DNA of 64,000 bases, from assembly GCA_033344795.1 (NCBI GenBank), contig JAWPMS010000001.1:1550001-1614000 (forward strand), read 5' to 3'. A program made the position numbers and the translations under genes. Numbering within the stretch: position 1 is the first letter of the stretch; each line of letters starts with the position of its first letter. A model generated the notes under the pieces. The model saw only the letters and a program-made list of their open reading frames with translations, did not search any database and was not told where the DNA came from. Below, one piece after another: positions 53,598 to 63,040 of this stretch. This DNA is from SHLQ01 sp033344795 (GTDB taxonomy: Bacteria > Actinomycetota > Acidimicrobiia > Acidimicrobiales > SHLQ01).

Positions 53598-55316
53598 TCA
53601 GCGGGTCGGCAACCGCGGACCGGCAATTCGAAGGTTGTCGCGCCTTCGCGTCATCCCGCCAGCATCGAGGCGTGCAATGAGTGGCATCGCGTGTTTTCGA
53701 GTGTTTCCCATGCGCTGTCGAACTTCAGACACGGTGACACCCTCTGGTTGCTCGGCGAGCATGTCGGCGAGGAGATTGGCCGCGTCATCAATGACCGTGG
53801 GAGCGAAGTAGACCCCATCCTCGACGATGACCTCACCGCGCCGCACGAGCTCGCGTAGTTCCTCACGATCGACGTCATCAGGTTCCGGGGGAGCAAATCC
53901 GGCCTCTCGAAGCGCGATGACATAGGGGTGAGACATGAGGGGATCGGACGCCGAGGCCTGTGTGGCTCGTCCGCCGTTGACGACGATGTCTGTGAGAAGC
54001 CCGAGCGTGGCCCGTTCCTGCTCGGTGAGCGTGGCGGTGTCGAGTCCGAGCGCTCCCGCTTCTTCGACTCGAGCGCGAACGGCGTCGATGGATTGTTGGA
54101 GCTGAGTCGGGTCGACGACCCAGTCGCCAACATCTGGATCGCGCTTCTCGCCCGTCAGCAGCATGAGGTCTTCCGAGGTGACCCAGCCGCGCTCGGCGAT
54201 CACTCGATCTACCGACCGATCTGGGCTGGCGTCGGCTGCTTTGGTGCGAGGGTCGACATCGAGGATCTCACCTCCACCGATCGTCTCGGCGCGTCCCGAT
54301 TCTCGAAGCACGAACCGATCACCAGGCAGAAGCGGCAACGCAACCGGCAGGTAGATTCGGATATTGCCGGTTTCTCCTGGACGGATTGCCGACCCGAGAA
54401 TACGAATGCGCACGGCGTGCTCACCTGCACCCATGTAGAGCAGATGCGCTCCGCGCCGAGACACTTCGTGATCGAGTGAAGCAAGGACGGTCAGGGCGCC
54501 GTCGAAGACCGTCGTCTCGTGCCATTGCCCGGACCGGACGAGGGCGTCGCCACGTGACACTTCGTCGTGGCTGATTCCGCTGAGATTGATCGCGGTGCGA
54601 TTGCCAGGTCCGACTTTGGTTCGTTGTGCATGCAGACTCTGCAGTGCGCGTACTCGAACGAGCTTGTGGTGGGGTAATAACTCCAATTCGTCATCGACTC
54701 GAATCCGGCCACCGGTCAGCGTGCCGGTGACGACCGTGCCCGAGCCCTTGGCCGAGAACGCTCGATCGACCCAGAGTCGGGGTGCGCCGCGGTCGATGGC
54801 ATCTGGGGTCGTTGCGAGCAATTCATCGAGGGCCCGGCGGAGGTCTTCGATCCCCGTGCCGTCCAGTGAGTCGACGGGAACGACCGGCGCCCCTTCCAGA
54901 AAGGTCCCCTCCACTCGCTCTTCGACATCGAGCATCGCGAGTTCGACCAGGTCGTCGTCGGCAAGTCCGATCTTGGTCAAGGCGACGACTCCATGCCGCA
55001 CGCCGAGGAGATCAAGAATTCGCAGGTGCTCCTCCGTTTGCGGTTTCCATCCTTCGTTGGCGTCCACGACGAAGAGACAGGCATCGACTGCGCCGACTCC
55101 AGCGAGCATGTTCTTGAGAAACCGAATGTGGCCCGGAACGTCGACCAGTGAGAGGACCTTGCCGCTCGGGAGTTTCGTCGAGGCGAAACCGAGGTCGATC
55201 GTCAGCCCTCGGGCCTTCTCTTCGGCGAAGCGGTCGGGATCGGTGCCGGTGAGTACCCGAACCAGGGTCGACTTCCCATGGTCGACGTGGCCGGCGGTCG
55301 AGACGACGTGACTCAT
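53598..55316 (-). CDS. selB: Selenocysteine-specific elongation factor SelB
   Basis: A 572-residue translation factor that delivers selenocysteyl-tRNA to UGA codons preceded by a SECIS hairpin. The GTPase domain has GHVDHGKST, a DVPGH G3 motif and an LTKIGLAD G4-like motif. EF-Tu-like domains 2 and 3 follow, then C-terminal winged-helix repeats (about 365-572) that bind SECIS RNA. It overlaps the selA stop by four bases, forming a selA-selB operon. No tRNA-Sec gene or selenoprotein was seen in the window. Confidence 0.93.
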   Translation of the reverse strand: MSHVVSTAGHVDHGKSTLVRVLTGTDPDRFAEEKARGLTIDLGFASTKLPSGKVLSLVDVPGHIRFLKNMLAGVGAVDACLFVVDANEGWKPQTEEHLRILDLLGVRHGVVALTKIGLADDDLVELAMLDVEERVEGTFLEGAPVVPVDSLDGTGIEDLRRALDELLATTPDAIDRGAPRLWVDRAFSAKGSGTVVTGTLTGGRIRVDDELELLPHHKLVRVRALQSLHAQRTKVGPGNRTAINLSGISHDEVSRGDALVRSGQWHETTVFDGALTVLASLDHEVSRRGAHLLYMGAGEHAVRIRILGSAIRPGETGNIRIYLPVALPLLPGDRFVLRESGRAETIGGGEILDVDPRTKAADASPDRSVDRVIAERGWVTSEDLMLLTGEKRDPDVGDWVVDPTQLQQSIDAVRARVEEAGALGLDTATLTEQERATLGLLTDIVVNGGRATQASASDPLMSHPYVIALREAGFAPPEPDDVDREELRELVRRGEVIVEDGVYFAPTVIDDAANLLADMLAEQPEGVTVSEVRQRMGNTRKHAMPLIARLDAGGMTRRRDNLRIAGPRLPTR

Positions 55317-56596
55317 AGGGTGCGCAAACCGGCCACAAGGGCTTCGTCGTCGCCTGCATCGACGGTGCGAACGTCGAGGATTGTGGTGTCTTCGACGACC
55401 CTGGCCATGATCGCGGTTGGTGCAGAACGCAGGGTGCGGCGGTGATCGCCATCGATGGCGATGCCCATCGAGGGGATTTCCACCGTCGGGAGGGTGCCGC
55501 CGCCAGGAACGGCCATCGTCTCGATAACGGTGCCTCGTCCTGCTGACGCGACGATCTCGCTTGCGCGTCGAGTCAGCTCATCGTTCGTGACGGTCGCCAT
55601 CCGCCAGAAAGGAATCGCTTCGTAGTCTCGACGCATGTAGGTCAGCGCAAGCTCTTGCAGAGCACCGAGCACCAGACCGCCCGGGCGCAGCGCACGCGCA
55701 AGAGGATGGCGAGCGCAAGCGGCGACCAGGTCCGCATCGCCTGCGATGATTCCCGCTTGGGGACCACCGAGCAGCTTGTCGCCGGAGAAGGCGACCAGGT
55801 TGGCGCCGTCGGTCAGCGTCTGTTTGGCCGCCGGTTCGTCTGCCAGCCAGCTCGGCGGCCCATCGGGAAGCCAGGGGCATGCGGCATCGAGAAGACCTGA
55901 GCCAATGTCCGACACGAGGGGAACGTCGAGGGTAGCCAAGGCCGTCGTGGTGGGCATCTCTGTGAAGCCGGTGATCTTGTAGTTCGACTGGTGGATCTGC
56001 ATCACGAGCGCGACATCGGCGTTGGGGTCGTCGACGGGTTTGCGGTAGTCGGCGACACGCGTGCGATTCGTGGTTCCGACTTCGATCAGCTTCGCGCCGC
56101 TCTGTTCCATGACGTCGGGTACACGAAACCCGCCACCGATCTCGACGAGCTCGCCGCGCGAGACCGCAACACCGCGGCCCTGCGCCAACGCGCCGAGGAT
56201 CAGGAGCACAGCGGACGCGCAGTTGTTGACGACCATTGCGGACTCCGCCCCACAAAGCTGCGCAAAGAGTTTCGGTGCGTGCGACTGTCGAGATCCGCGC
56301 TCGCCGGTGGATAAATCGAGCTCGAGATTTCGGAAGCCGGCATCTTGCTCGACGCCGTTGGGAGCGCGACCGAGGTTTGTGTGCAGCAACGTACCCGTCG
56401 CGTTGATCACACGCTGCAACATGGTCCGTTGAACGTCCGCGGCATGTTGGCGAACGGCCTCTGGTTCGCCAGCGGCAATGGCCGAACGGGCCGCCTCGAC
56501 GAGGAGCGGGTGGGGTAATCCCGTGTCGCGAATCGAACGAGCCAGCGTGTCGACGGAGGGTGGTCGATCGGGACGAGCATTCGACGATTCGGTCAC
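55313..56596 (-). CDS. selA: L-seryl-tRNA(Sec) selenium transferase SelA
   Basis: A protein of about 427 residues that converts seryl-tRNA(Sec) to selenocysteyl-tRNA(Sec) using selenophosphate. The PLP lysine lies in FSGDKLLGGPQAG, and INATGTLLHTNLGRAP, VVNNCASAVLLIL and EVGTTNRTRVADY are family landmarks. The GTG at 56596 (VTESSNARP) is the likely start; an upstream in-frame ATG at 56629 is less probable. It is the first gene of a selA-selB unit and is divergent from fxsA. Confidence 0.93.
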   Translation of the reverse strand: MTESSNARPDRPPSVDTLARSIRDTGLPHPLLVEAARSAIAAGEPEAVRQHAADVQRTMLQRVINATGTLLHTNLGRAPNGVEQDAGFRNLELDLSTGERGSRQSHAPKLFAQLCGAESAMVVNNCASAVLLILGALAQGRGVAVSRGELVEIGGGFRVPDVMEQSGAKLIEVGTTNRTRVADYRKPVDDPNADVALVMQIHQSNYKITGFTEMPTTTALATLDVPLVSDIGSGLLDAACPWLPDGPPSWLADEPAAKQTLTDGANLVAFSGDKLLGGPQAGIIAGDADLVAACARHPLARALRPGGLVLGALQELALTYMRRDYEAIPFWRMATVTNDELTRRASEIVASAGRGTVIETMAVPGGGTLPTVEIPSMGIAIDGDHRRTLRSAPTAIMARVVEDTTILDVRTVDAGDDEALVAGLRTL

Positions 56597-56703
56597 CTCT
56601 TCAGCCTGCCATCTCACCGAGAACATCACACGCCCGGGATGCAGCGATGTGTCGGCGGGCCGACCGGGGAATATCTCGAGGCCTCTCGTCGTACGATAAG
56701 GGT

Positions 56704-57237
56704 GTGATCGGCTACCTCTTTCTCGCCTTCATCGTTGTTCCCGTGGTCGAAATCTTCATGATCACGCAGGTCGCGAGCCAACTCGGTTGGCTCTCGACGA
56801 TCCTGCTCGTGATCGGGGTGAGCATGGTCGGCGCCTGGCTCGTGAAGCGCGAAGGGCTGAGCGTGATCCGACGTGTGCGCGACGCCGCAGGGAGGGGCAA
56901 GCTGCCGACGAACGAACTCGCCGATGGCGCCATGATCTTCTTCGCCTCGGCGCTCATGCTCACGCCGGGGTTCATCACCGACTTTGTCGGCCTGGCCCTC
57001 CTCATTCCGCCCGTGCGCGCTCTCCTGCGCCCACCGGTGATCTCGTTCTTCACCTCACGGCTCGAGGTCCGCACCGCCGGATTCGGCGGCGGGGTGTTCA
57101 ACAGCGGTGGCCCTGGTTTCGGCAGACGAACGCCCGGGTTTGGACGCGAAGTGTTCGACGTAGATGGTGCTCAACCAACGGCGGACGCCGATCTGACCGA
57201 CATCACGCCGGACCCTCCAGAGCTACCGCCACAGTAG
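56704..57237 (+). CDS. FxsA family membrane protein
   Basis: A 177-residue protein of the FxsA family. YLFLAFIVVPVVEIFMITQVASQLG, REGLSVIRRVRDA and MLTPGFITDFVGLALLIPPVR are characteristic. About three or four membrane segments are followed by a Gly/Phe-rich tail. Its function is unclear; E. coli FxsA affects phage F exclusion. The GTG at 56704 gives the family N-terminus. Confidence 0.87.
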   Translation: MIGYLFLAFIVVPVVEIFMITQVASQLGWLSTILLVIGVSMVGAWLVKREGLSVIRRVRDAAGRGKLPTNELADGAMIFFASALMLTPGFITDFVGLALLIPPVRALLRPPVISFFTSRLEVRTAGFGGGVFNSGGPGFGRRTPGFGREVFDVDGAQPTADADLTDITPDPPELPPQ

Positions 57238-57244
57238 GACGCGG

Positions 57245-58447
57245 TCAGCTGGCCGCGGGACTCACATCGGCATCCGGGAGCTCGGCTGCGTCCATGGCTT
57301 CGAGGTTCGCAATGGCCTGATCGATGATGCGAGTGGAACACCCAGCCATGTCGACGGGTGGGATCAACTCAGTGGAGATCAGGTGTGCGAGCGCCCGAAG
57401 CGCGTCGGCCGCAGCTCCGCCACCAAGCACGGCGGGAATGCCCGTGTCGCCCCCGTCGACGACCGCTCGGTCGAGTGGGATCTGGGCCACCAGTGGCGTA
57501 TCGATCTGAGAGCTCAGATCTTCGCCTCCGCCAACGCCGAACACTTCGTGGGTTTTGCCGTCCTCGTCGACGAAGGCGCTCATGTTCTCGATCACTCCAG
57601 CGACCCGCAGGTAGTTGTTGCGACCCATGTTGGCGACGCGTACGGCGACCGTTTGCGCCAACTTTGAGGGAGTCGTGATGACGAGCATCTCGGCGTGCGG
57701 AAGCATCTTGGCGAGACCCATCTGAACGTCGCCGGTGCCCGGCGGCATATCGATGAGGAGATAGTCGAGGGCGCCCCATTCGACGTCTTGGAGAAAGTGC
57801 TGCACGGCGCGGTTCAGCATCAGTCCACGCCACATGAGGGCGGTGTCCTCGGAGTCGACGAGGAATCCCATCGACACGACCTCGATCTCGCCGAGTCCCA
57901 TCGACACCACATGCGGGGTGATCTTCCCTGAATCTGTCGAACCCTCGAGCCGTCCGTCGACGCCCAGGAGGCGTGGTATCGAATATCCCCAGATGTCCGC
58001 GTCGAGAACGCCGACGCGGTAGCCCTGAATGGCCAGTGCAGCGGCGACGTTGGCGGTCACCGAAGACTTGCCGACGCCGCCCTTTCCACTTGCGATGAGG
58101 ACACATCTGGTCGTCGAAGGAACAGCGGTGTCGGGTGCGTTCTGACTGACGTTGAAGCGCGCCACCTTCATGACCGTTGACTTCTCTTCAGGCGAGAGCT
58201 CGGTCCAGTTGATCTTGACCTTCTCGACACCCGGAAGGCTCAGCACTCGTGCCTTCACGTCTTTTTGGATCTGCGAACGCAACGGACAGCCGGACGTCGT
58301 CAGCGCGATCGTGATGCGAGCTACCCCGTCTTCGTCGACCTTGGCACTCTTGGCCATGCCGAGTTCGACGATGTTCGAGCCGAGTTCGGGGTCGATGACT
58401 CCGCGGAGTACCCCCATCAGATCCTCGGTGGTGGGCGCGTTGCTCAT
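57245..58447 (-). CDS. Mrp/ApbC-type Fe-S cluster carrier ATPase
   Basis: A 400-residue protein with an N-terminal MIP18-like domain (about 5-90) and a Mrp-type P-loop ATPase (Walker A SGKGGVGKSSVTAN at about 119-132, DMPPGTGD). Such proteins carry and transfer Fe-S clusters. The CxxC bridging motif of many family members is not visible here. Proximity to erpA, 2 kb away, is in keeping with Fe-S assembly. Start ATG at 58447. Confidence 0.9.
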   Translation of the reverse strand: MSNAPTTEDLMGVLRGVIDPELGSNIVELGMAKSAKVDEDGVARITIALTTSGCPLRSQIQKDVKARVLSLPGVEKVKINWTELSPEEKSTVMKVARFNVSQNAPDTAVPSTTRCVLIASGKGGVGKSSVTANVAAALAIQGYRVGVLDADIWGYSIPRLLGVDGRLEGSTDSGKITPHVVSMGLGEIEVVSMGFLVDSEDTALMWRGLMLNRAVQHFLQDVEWGALDYLLIDMPPGTGDVQMGLAKMLPHAEMLVITTPSKLAQTVAVRVANMGRNNYLRVAGVIENMSAFVDEDGKTHEVFGVGGGEDLSSQIDTPLVAQIPLDRAVVDGGDTGIPAVLGGGAAADALRALAHLISTELIPPVDMAGCSTRIIDQAIANLEAMDAAELPDADVSPAAS

Positions 58448-58504
58448 GAACCAATACTACCGGCGCCGGGCAACCTGACTTGAGGAGATCTGGCCCACGT
58501 CGGA

Positions 58505-60565
58505 TCAAGCCACTCGGAGCGCTGACGGGAACGAAACGGCGTCGTAGGCGAGCATCATGTCGTCGTCGGCCAGCGCGTCGGTGGCGATCACTCGGATTTC
58601 GAGTACCTCGCCGGCAGCGAACGTCTCATCGACGAATCCGAAACCCACCACGGCCTGTTTCCAGGACGACTCACCGCCTGACGACCAGGTAGACGTGGTG
58701 AGCGTCGAGCATGAGGGAGCGCAGCGGCGAATCGACACGGCGATCCCGAGGTTCTTCGAGGAGTCGAAATCCTTCGCCGCGATGTAGAGCTCGAGTTGAG
58801 GAGTTCCCTGGATGTGGACGGCGTCGGAAAAGGTGATCTCCCAGACCTGCACCTTCGTATCATCGGTCGTGCCGAACCCGTCTCCTCCCTTCTGGACGGT
58901 GATTCCCGGGTCGTCGTTGCGATTCAGATCGAAGTTGCCGAGATCCGTCTTTGTTGGCTGCTCGATTCCCATTGGCAGAACGGCATGTGCCTCAGTTGTG
59001 AGCGAAACGCCTGGATTCTTCAGAAACAGCACAACGGGTTCGCTTGTCGGGGCGGCCGTTGTGGTGGGGACAGCCGTGGTTGTGGGTGCGGAGGTGGTAG
59101 TTGGGACAGCAGCGGTTGTAGGCGGTGATGTGGTTGTCGGAACGGCAGACGTTGGAGGGGTAGGCGCAGCGGTCGTTGGTGATGTGCTCGGGGTGGTCGT
59201 GGGAGCCACCTCAATCGTCGTGGGTGTACTACTCGCCGGGGGTTCATCGACGACGACGTCACCGGTCGTGGGGATGGGAACGACGGACGCGTCCGAGGTG
59301 TCGACCTCGCTGGTCAGTGGCGCAGCGAACGCTTGGTCATCGTCAGGGCCCGGTTCGGCAAATGCGATCGATTCTGGCTCGGGCACAATGCCGGTGCTCG
59401 CGTCGGGAGTCACCGACGACACGAGCGGTGTCGCGACCGCTGCGACCGAGACAGCGAGCGCTGCTGCTGTCCCTGACGCGGTGGAACCTGCCGAGGCGGC
59501 AAGGCGACCAATCGTGGGCACTTCCGCGAGCCACGACCAGACGCCAAAGTTGCGTTTCTTGCCCATCGAGACCTGCAGCATGGCGCGCACGACGACCGGA
59601 TCAAACTGTGTGGACGCGCACCGGACGAGCTCCTGTCGCGCGGCCTCGGCTGACAACGGTGTCTTGTATGAGCGAACCGAGGTGATGACGTCGTACGCGT
59701 CAGCGACGGCAGTAATTCGTCCAGCCAGGGAGATCTCTTTGCCTGCAAGTCCGCTCGGATAGCCGTTCCCATCCCATCGTTCGTGGTGTTCGAGTGCTGC
59801 TCGACCCCACTCGCCCAACCAGTCCGAGAGCGGTTCGAGGAACTCGGCGCTCGCTGCTGGGTGGCGCTTGAGAACTTCCCACTCCTCGTCCGTGAGACCG
59901 CTCGTCTTATTGAGGATTTCCTCCGGGACCGAAAGTTTGCCGATGTCGTGGAGCAAAACTCCCCAGGCCAACCGCGACCTCTCGACTTCGGTCAAGCCGA
60001 GTTCGATCGCAATGAGGTCTGCATACGCACGCACGCGCTCCGTGTGGCCGCGGGTGAAGCGATCGTGGCTGGACAAGGAAGCAACGAGCGACAGCCCCAG
60101 CACCGCTGCCTGTTGCTCGCTTCGGTCGCCATGAGCAGACCGGATCTCCTCGATTCGACGATCGATCGAACCGAGGTTGTTCGACCGAAGGGCAGCGCCA
60201 AATCGTGACGGAGCTTCGTCGGGAAAGGCCAAGGACTGATTCAACAAGAAGGCCAATGGCAGAAATCTGCGCGTCACGCGTTCGGTGCCCACCGAGACGA
60301 GTACCGCGATGACCAATGCCTGCGCGATCCATGCAACCGTCGACTCCTGGTTCCAGAAGAAGCGTTCGACCATTCGAACAGCTAGCCAGCCGAGGAGGAT
60401 CGGTAGGGTGAACGCGCTCACGCGGATCGCCATGGCCTGCACCGGTGAAGCCGACCAGGCGGGAGATTTCTCGCGTGCTCCGCGGGTAGGCGTCTCGATC
60501 ACTTGGTACGGGTCGGAACGGCGCCTCTCATGCTTGATAGGCAACTCGGCACCAAGTTGGGGCAT
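58505..60565 (-). CDS. HD-GYP domain protein with extracellular Thr/Pro stalk and C-terminal domain (second family member)
   Basis: A 686-residue smaller version of the 6671-11959 product. Two membrane segments (about 52-70 and 78-95) precede a conserved FPDEAPSR linker and an HD-GYP domain (about 165-335) with HD at 206-207 and the full HHERWDGNGYP at 260-270, so c-di-GMP hydrolysis is likely. A third membrane segment (about 356-382) leads to an extracellular part: an acidic region, a long Thr/Pro/Ala stalk (about 445-510) and a C-terminal beta-rich domain of about 170 residues with a disulfide-like CAPSC. It is divergent from erpA. Confidence 0.87.
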   Translation of the reverse strand: MPQLGAELPIKHERRRSDPYQVIETPTRGAREKSPAWSASPVQAMAIRVSAFTLPILLGWLAVRMVERFFWNQESTVAWIAQALVIAVLVSVGTERVTRRFLPLAFLLNQSLAFPDEAPSRFGAALRSNNLGSIDRRIEEIRSAHGDRSEQQAAVLGLSLVASLSSHDRFTRGHTERVRAYADLIAIELGLTEVERSRLAWGVLLHDIGKLSVPEEILNKTSGLTDEEWEVLKRHPAASAEFLEPLSDWLGEWGRAALEHHERWDGNGYPSGLAGKEISLAGRITAVADAYDVITSVRSYKTPLSAEAARQELVRCASTQFDPVVVRAMLQVSMGKKRNFGVWSWLAEVPTIGRLAASAGSTASGTAAALAVSVAAVATPLVSSVTPDASTGIVPEPESIAFAEPGPDDDQAFAAPLTSEVDTSDASVVPIPTTGDVVVDEPPASSTPTTIEVAPTTTPSTSPTTAAPTPPTSAVPTTTSPPTTAAVPTTTSAPTTTAVPTTTAAPTSEPVVLFLKNPGVSLTTEAHAVLPMGIEQPTKTDLGNFDLNRNDDPGITVQKGGDGFGTTDDTKVQVWEITFSDAVHIQGTPQLELYIAAKDFDSSKNLGIAVSIRRCAPSCSTLTTSTWSSGGESSWKQAVVGFGFVDETFAAGEVLEIRVIATDALADDDMMLAYDAVSFPSALRVA

Positions 60566-60634
60566 ATTCAGCTCGACTTCGCGGTTGAACCTTCCGATAC
60601 AGTGGACTCAGTTCGAACTTCGGAGGTTCCTCCC

Positions 60635-60955
60635 ATGATTACGCTCACCGATCACGCAACCGTCAAAGTTGCCGAGCTCATCAGCGCTGAAGATGAAGAT
60701 GGCCTTGCGCTGCGGGTCGCTGTTCGGCCTGGCGGCTGCTCGGGTTTCAGCTACGAGATGTTCTTCGACTCAGAGGTCTCAGACGACGATCTTCTGCAGG
60801 AATACGGCGACGTGAAGCTGATCTGCGACCCGTCGAGCGCTCAGATGCTCGAGGGCGCAACTCTCGACTACACGGAGACGATCCAAGAGACTGGGTTCAA
60901 GATCAACAACCCGAATGCCGAGCGCACGTGCGGCTGCGGGTCGTCGTTCAGCTAG
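60635..60955 (+). CDS. erpA: Iron-sulfur cluster insertion protein (ErpA/IscA family)
   Basis: A 106-residue A-type carrier that delivers Fe-S clusters to target enzymes. Its three cysteines lie in GGCSGFSY and CGCGSSF. The ATG at 60635 follows CGGAGG at normal spacing. It is divergent from the HD-GYP gene and is followed by a strong bidirectional terminator hairpin. Confidence 0.93.
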   Translation: MITLTDHATVKVAELISAEDEDGLALRVAVRPGGCSGFSYEMFFDSEVSDDDLLQEYGDVKLICDPSSAQMLEGATLDYTETIQETGFKINNPNAERTCGCGSSFS

Positions 60956-60978
60956 GACCGATCGACAAACTCGACTCG

Positions 60979-61003
60979 AATGGCGGCCCGACGGGCCGCC
61001 ATT
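60979..61003. terminator. Bidirectional terminator hairpin
   Basis: AATGGCGGCCC and GGGCCGCCATT form a perfect 11-bp inverted repeat with a three-base loop, between the convergent erpA and thioredoxin-like genes. The GC-rich stem is bounded by A and T pairs, so it should terminate in both directions. Confidence 0.8.
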
Positions 61004-61010
61004 TGGCGTT

Positions 61011-61892
61011 TTAGAGCAACGTCAACAGCTCGACGGTTTCCTCGCGATCGAATGCGAAATGGTGTGCTCCGACAATGATTCCGGCAGCATCGATCGCGAA
61101 CAGCGACGGCTCGAATTCAAGACCCAATGCTTCGATGACCGGTGCGACAGCCGGAAGCCCGCCATTGTTGATGTCTGCGACATCGGCGGCAAACTCCTCG
61201 TACACCTCGGCATGGATCACGTTGATGTCGGATCGATCGGCGGCTGCGTCGATCACGAACTCGAGCGACGGCCCGCACACGTCCGTTTGGCAAAAGGCCG
61301 GTGTCGCGATCAGCAGTGCCGTTGGCTTGCCGTTCGTCAACGCCTCGGTGAGCGTCAGCTGGTGAAAGGGACATGCTTCTGTTCGAGTGCAGATCGGATC
61401 GACCCCACGCGCGTCATCGAACGTGGGGGTGTCGAATGGTGGCATTGGTTCGCCGACCTGCACCAGGGGAGTGTCCGAACGGTCGACGACCGCGAACTCG
61501 ACGTCGAGATCACTGAAGTCCGTTCGAGCCACGTAGCTGCCGACTTCGGTCGGCGTGAAAACGAGCGGGTAGTACGGGGTGAACTGCCCGACGCCTCGAG
61601 CGATCACGGTTTCGGTTGTGATGAGTTCGCCCTCGCGCAGAACGTCGATCACGATCGACTCGGGCGAGTTCGTGATCATCGGAAGCCCGTCATCGGCGAT
61701 GATCACGAATGGAAACCGTTGCGGTCCGCTATTTGCCACCGCCACACTTGGCGCTCGGAAGCCATCGGGGAATCGCACGCCCAAACGTGCCGGCTCGAGT
61801 CCCTGCGGCTCCGCGCTTCCACAAGCGCCGAGTGCCGCGAGGGCTGCAGATCCAGCGAGGAACGTACGTCGGTCGATTCGGTGAAGTTGCAT
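61011..61892 (-). CDS. Exported thioredoxin-fold lipoprotein
   Basis: A 293-residue protein with a twin-arginine/lipoprotein signal (DRRTFLAGSAALAALGAC). A beta-rich N-terminal region (about 30-150) precedes a thioredoxin-like C-terminal region. Cysteines appear as PAFCQTDVCGPS, a widened CxxxxC pair, plus CTRTEACPF. A redox or metal-related role outside the cell is plausible. I do not recognise a specific family. Confidence 0.7.
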   Translation of the reverse strand: MQLHRIDRRTFLAGSAALAALGACGSAEPQGLEPARLGVRFPDGFRAPSVAVANSGPQRFPFVIIADDGLPMITNSPESIVIDVLREGELITTETVIARGVGQFTPYYPLVFTPTEVGSYVARTDFSDLDVEFAVVDRSDTPLVQVGEPMPPFDTPTFDDARGVDPICTRTEACPFHQLTLTEALTNGKPTALLIATPAFCQTDVCGPSLEFVIDAAADRSDINVIHAEVYEEFAADVADINNGGLPAVAPVIEALGLEFEPSLFAIDAAGIIVGAHHFAFDREETVELLTLL

Positions 61893-61986
61893 CGGCGCTC
61901 ACGGTATCGGCGGACGTGTTTCGGGCCTTCTGCGGAACCGGCCAGAGATCGCATTCTCACGAAATCCTCAAGAATGCCGATAGGAC

Positions 61987-63033
61987 GTGATGCGCCCTAT
62001 CCGCGGTTTTCTCCTCCCTCTTGCGGGCCTGATCCTGATCGGTCTCGTTGCGGTTGCGTGCGGTGGGTCGAACGAAACGAACTCCACGGACACCAGCGCA
62101 CCAGAAGCTGTCGATGTGGACGCCCCAGAGACGACCGAAGCCGCTGTCGTTCCCGATCGGATCGTTGTGGCTGCACGAGGTTCGATCGACGCCTCCCCAT
62201 TGTGGGTCGCTGATTCTGAGGGATTCTTCGCCGCGGAGAACCTGACCATCGACTTCGCTCCGGTCTCCGAGGAAGTCGAGCTCTTCTATTCGGTTCGCGA
62301 CGGGAACGCCGACGTTGCCGTGGTCTCTGCCAGCAGTGCCATTCGACGAGTCACATTCAACGAGGACCCACTCGAATTTGTCGTCTACCTCGATGGCACC
62401 CAGGGTGGGCTCAAGGCGCCGCGCGGCACGATGTCGCTGATCGCGCCTCCATCAGGAGTCCAAGATGGGTGCGATCTAGAAAATCGGCGCGTCGGCGTCG
62501 ACTCCATCTCCTCGCTCGCCGCAGCCGCCGTCCGTGAGATGGTCACCCGCGACGGCTGCGATGCATCGCTCATCTTCTTCTTCACCGGCGATTCGAACAG
62601 CCTGCTCGAGCAGCTGGCCGAAGGCGAGATCGACGCAGCAGCACTACTGGACCCATACACGTCACGCGCTTTGCGAGAGGACTATCGCCTTGTTGCGAAC
62701 CTCGACAATGAACTCTGCCCGGACTTCGGCCGCTGCCCGATCTCGATGGTCGTCGCCGAACGTGGTTGGGCTGAGGCGAACCCAGAAGTGCTCGGACGGT
62801 TCCAGGCCGCGTTGGATGATGCGATGTTCTGGATCCGTCAGAACGAACTGGCGTATCGGGCGGAGCTCGTTTCGTGTTGTGCGTTGACCTCCGACGACGC
62901 CGCGGATGTGCTGGTTCCCAACTTCGTTGGCGAGCGCCGGCAGCTCGAGGGAGATCTCCCGCGGTTGCTCGACATATTGGTCGCACAAAACCAGGTGACG
63001 TCGACCGACATGGTCGAAGAGCTCACCAGATAG
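61987..63033 (+). CDS. NMT1/THI5-like solute-binding lipoprotein
   Basis: A 348-residue lipoprotein (signal ending AVACGG) with an NMT1/SsuA-type binding fold: VVAARGSIDASPLWVADSEGFFAAENL and ELFYSVRDGNADVAVVSASSAIR. Such proteins bind nitrate, sulfonates, taurine or thiamine precursors. Four cysteines occur in the ligand region (DGCDLENR, RDGCDAS, LCPDFGRCP). No permease or ATPase gene is adjacent within the window. The start may be GTG 61987 or ATG 61990. Confidence 0.8.
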   Translation: MMRPIRGFLLPLAGLILIGLVAVACGGSNETNSTDTSAPEAVDVDAPETTEAAVVPDRIVVAARGSIDASPLWVADSEGFFAAENLTIDFAPVSEEVELFYSVRDGNADVAVVSASSAIRRVTFNEDPLEFVVYLDGTQGGLKAPRGTMSLIAPPSGVQDGCDLENRRVGVDSISSLAAAAVREMVTRDGCDASLIFFFTGDSNSLLEQLAEGEIDAAALLDPYTSRALREDYRLVANLDNELCPDFGRCPISMVVAERGWAEANPEVLGRFQAALDDAMFWIRQNELAYRAELVSCCALTSDDAADVLVPNFVGERRQLEGDLPRLLDILVAQNQVTSTDMVEELTR

Positions 63034-63040
63034 CCGTCGT

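Noticed and set aside
58448..58504. Possible tRNA-Sec remnant near the mrp and HD-GYP genes
   Set aside because: I looked for a long variable arm and TCA anticodon loop near selAB and here; no cloverleaf forms.
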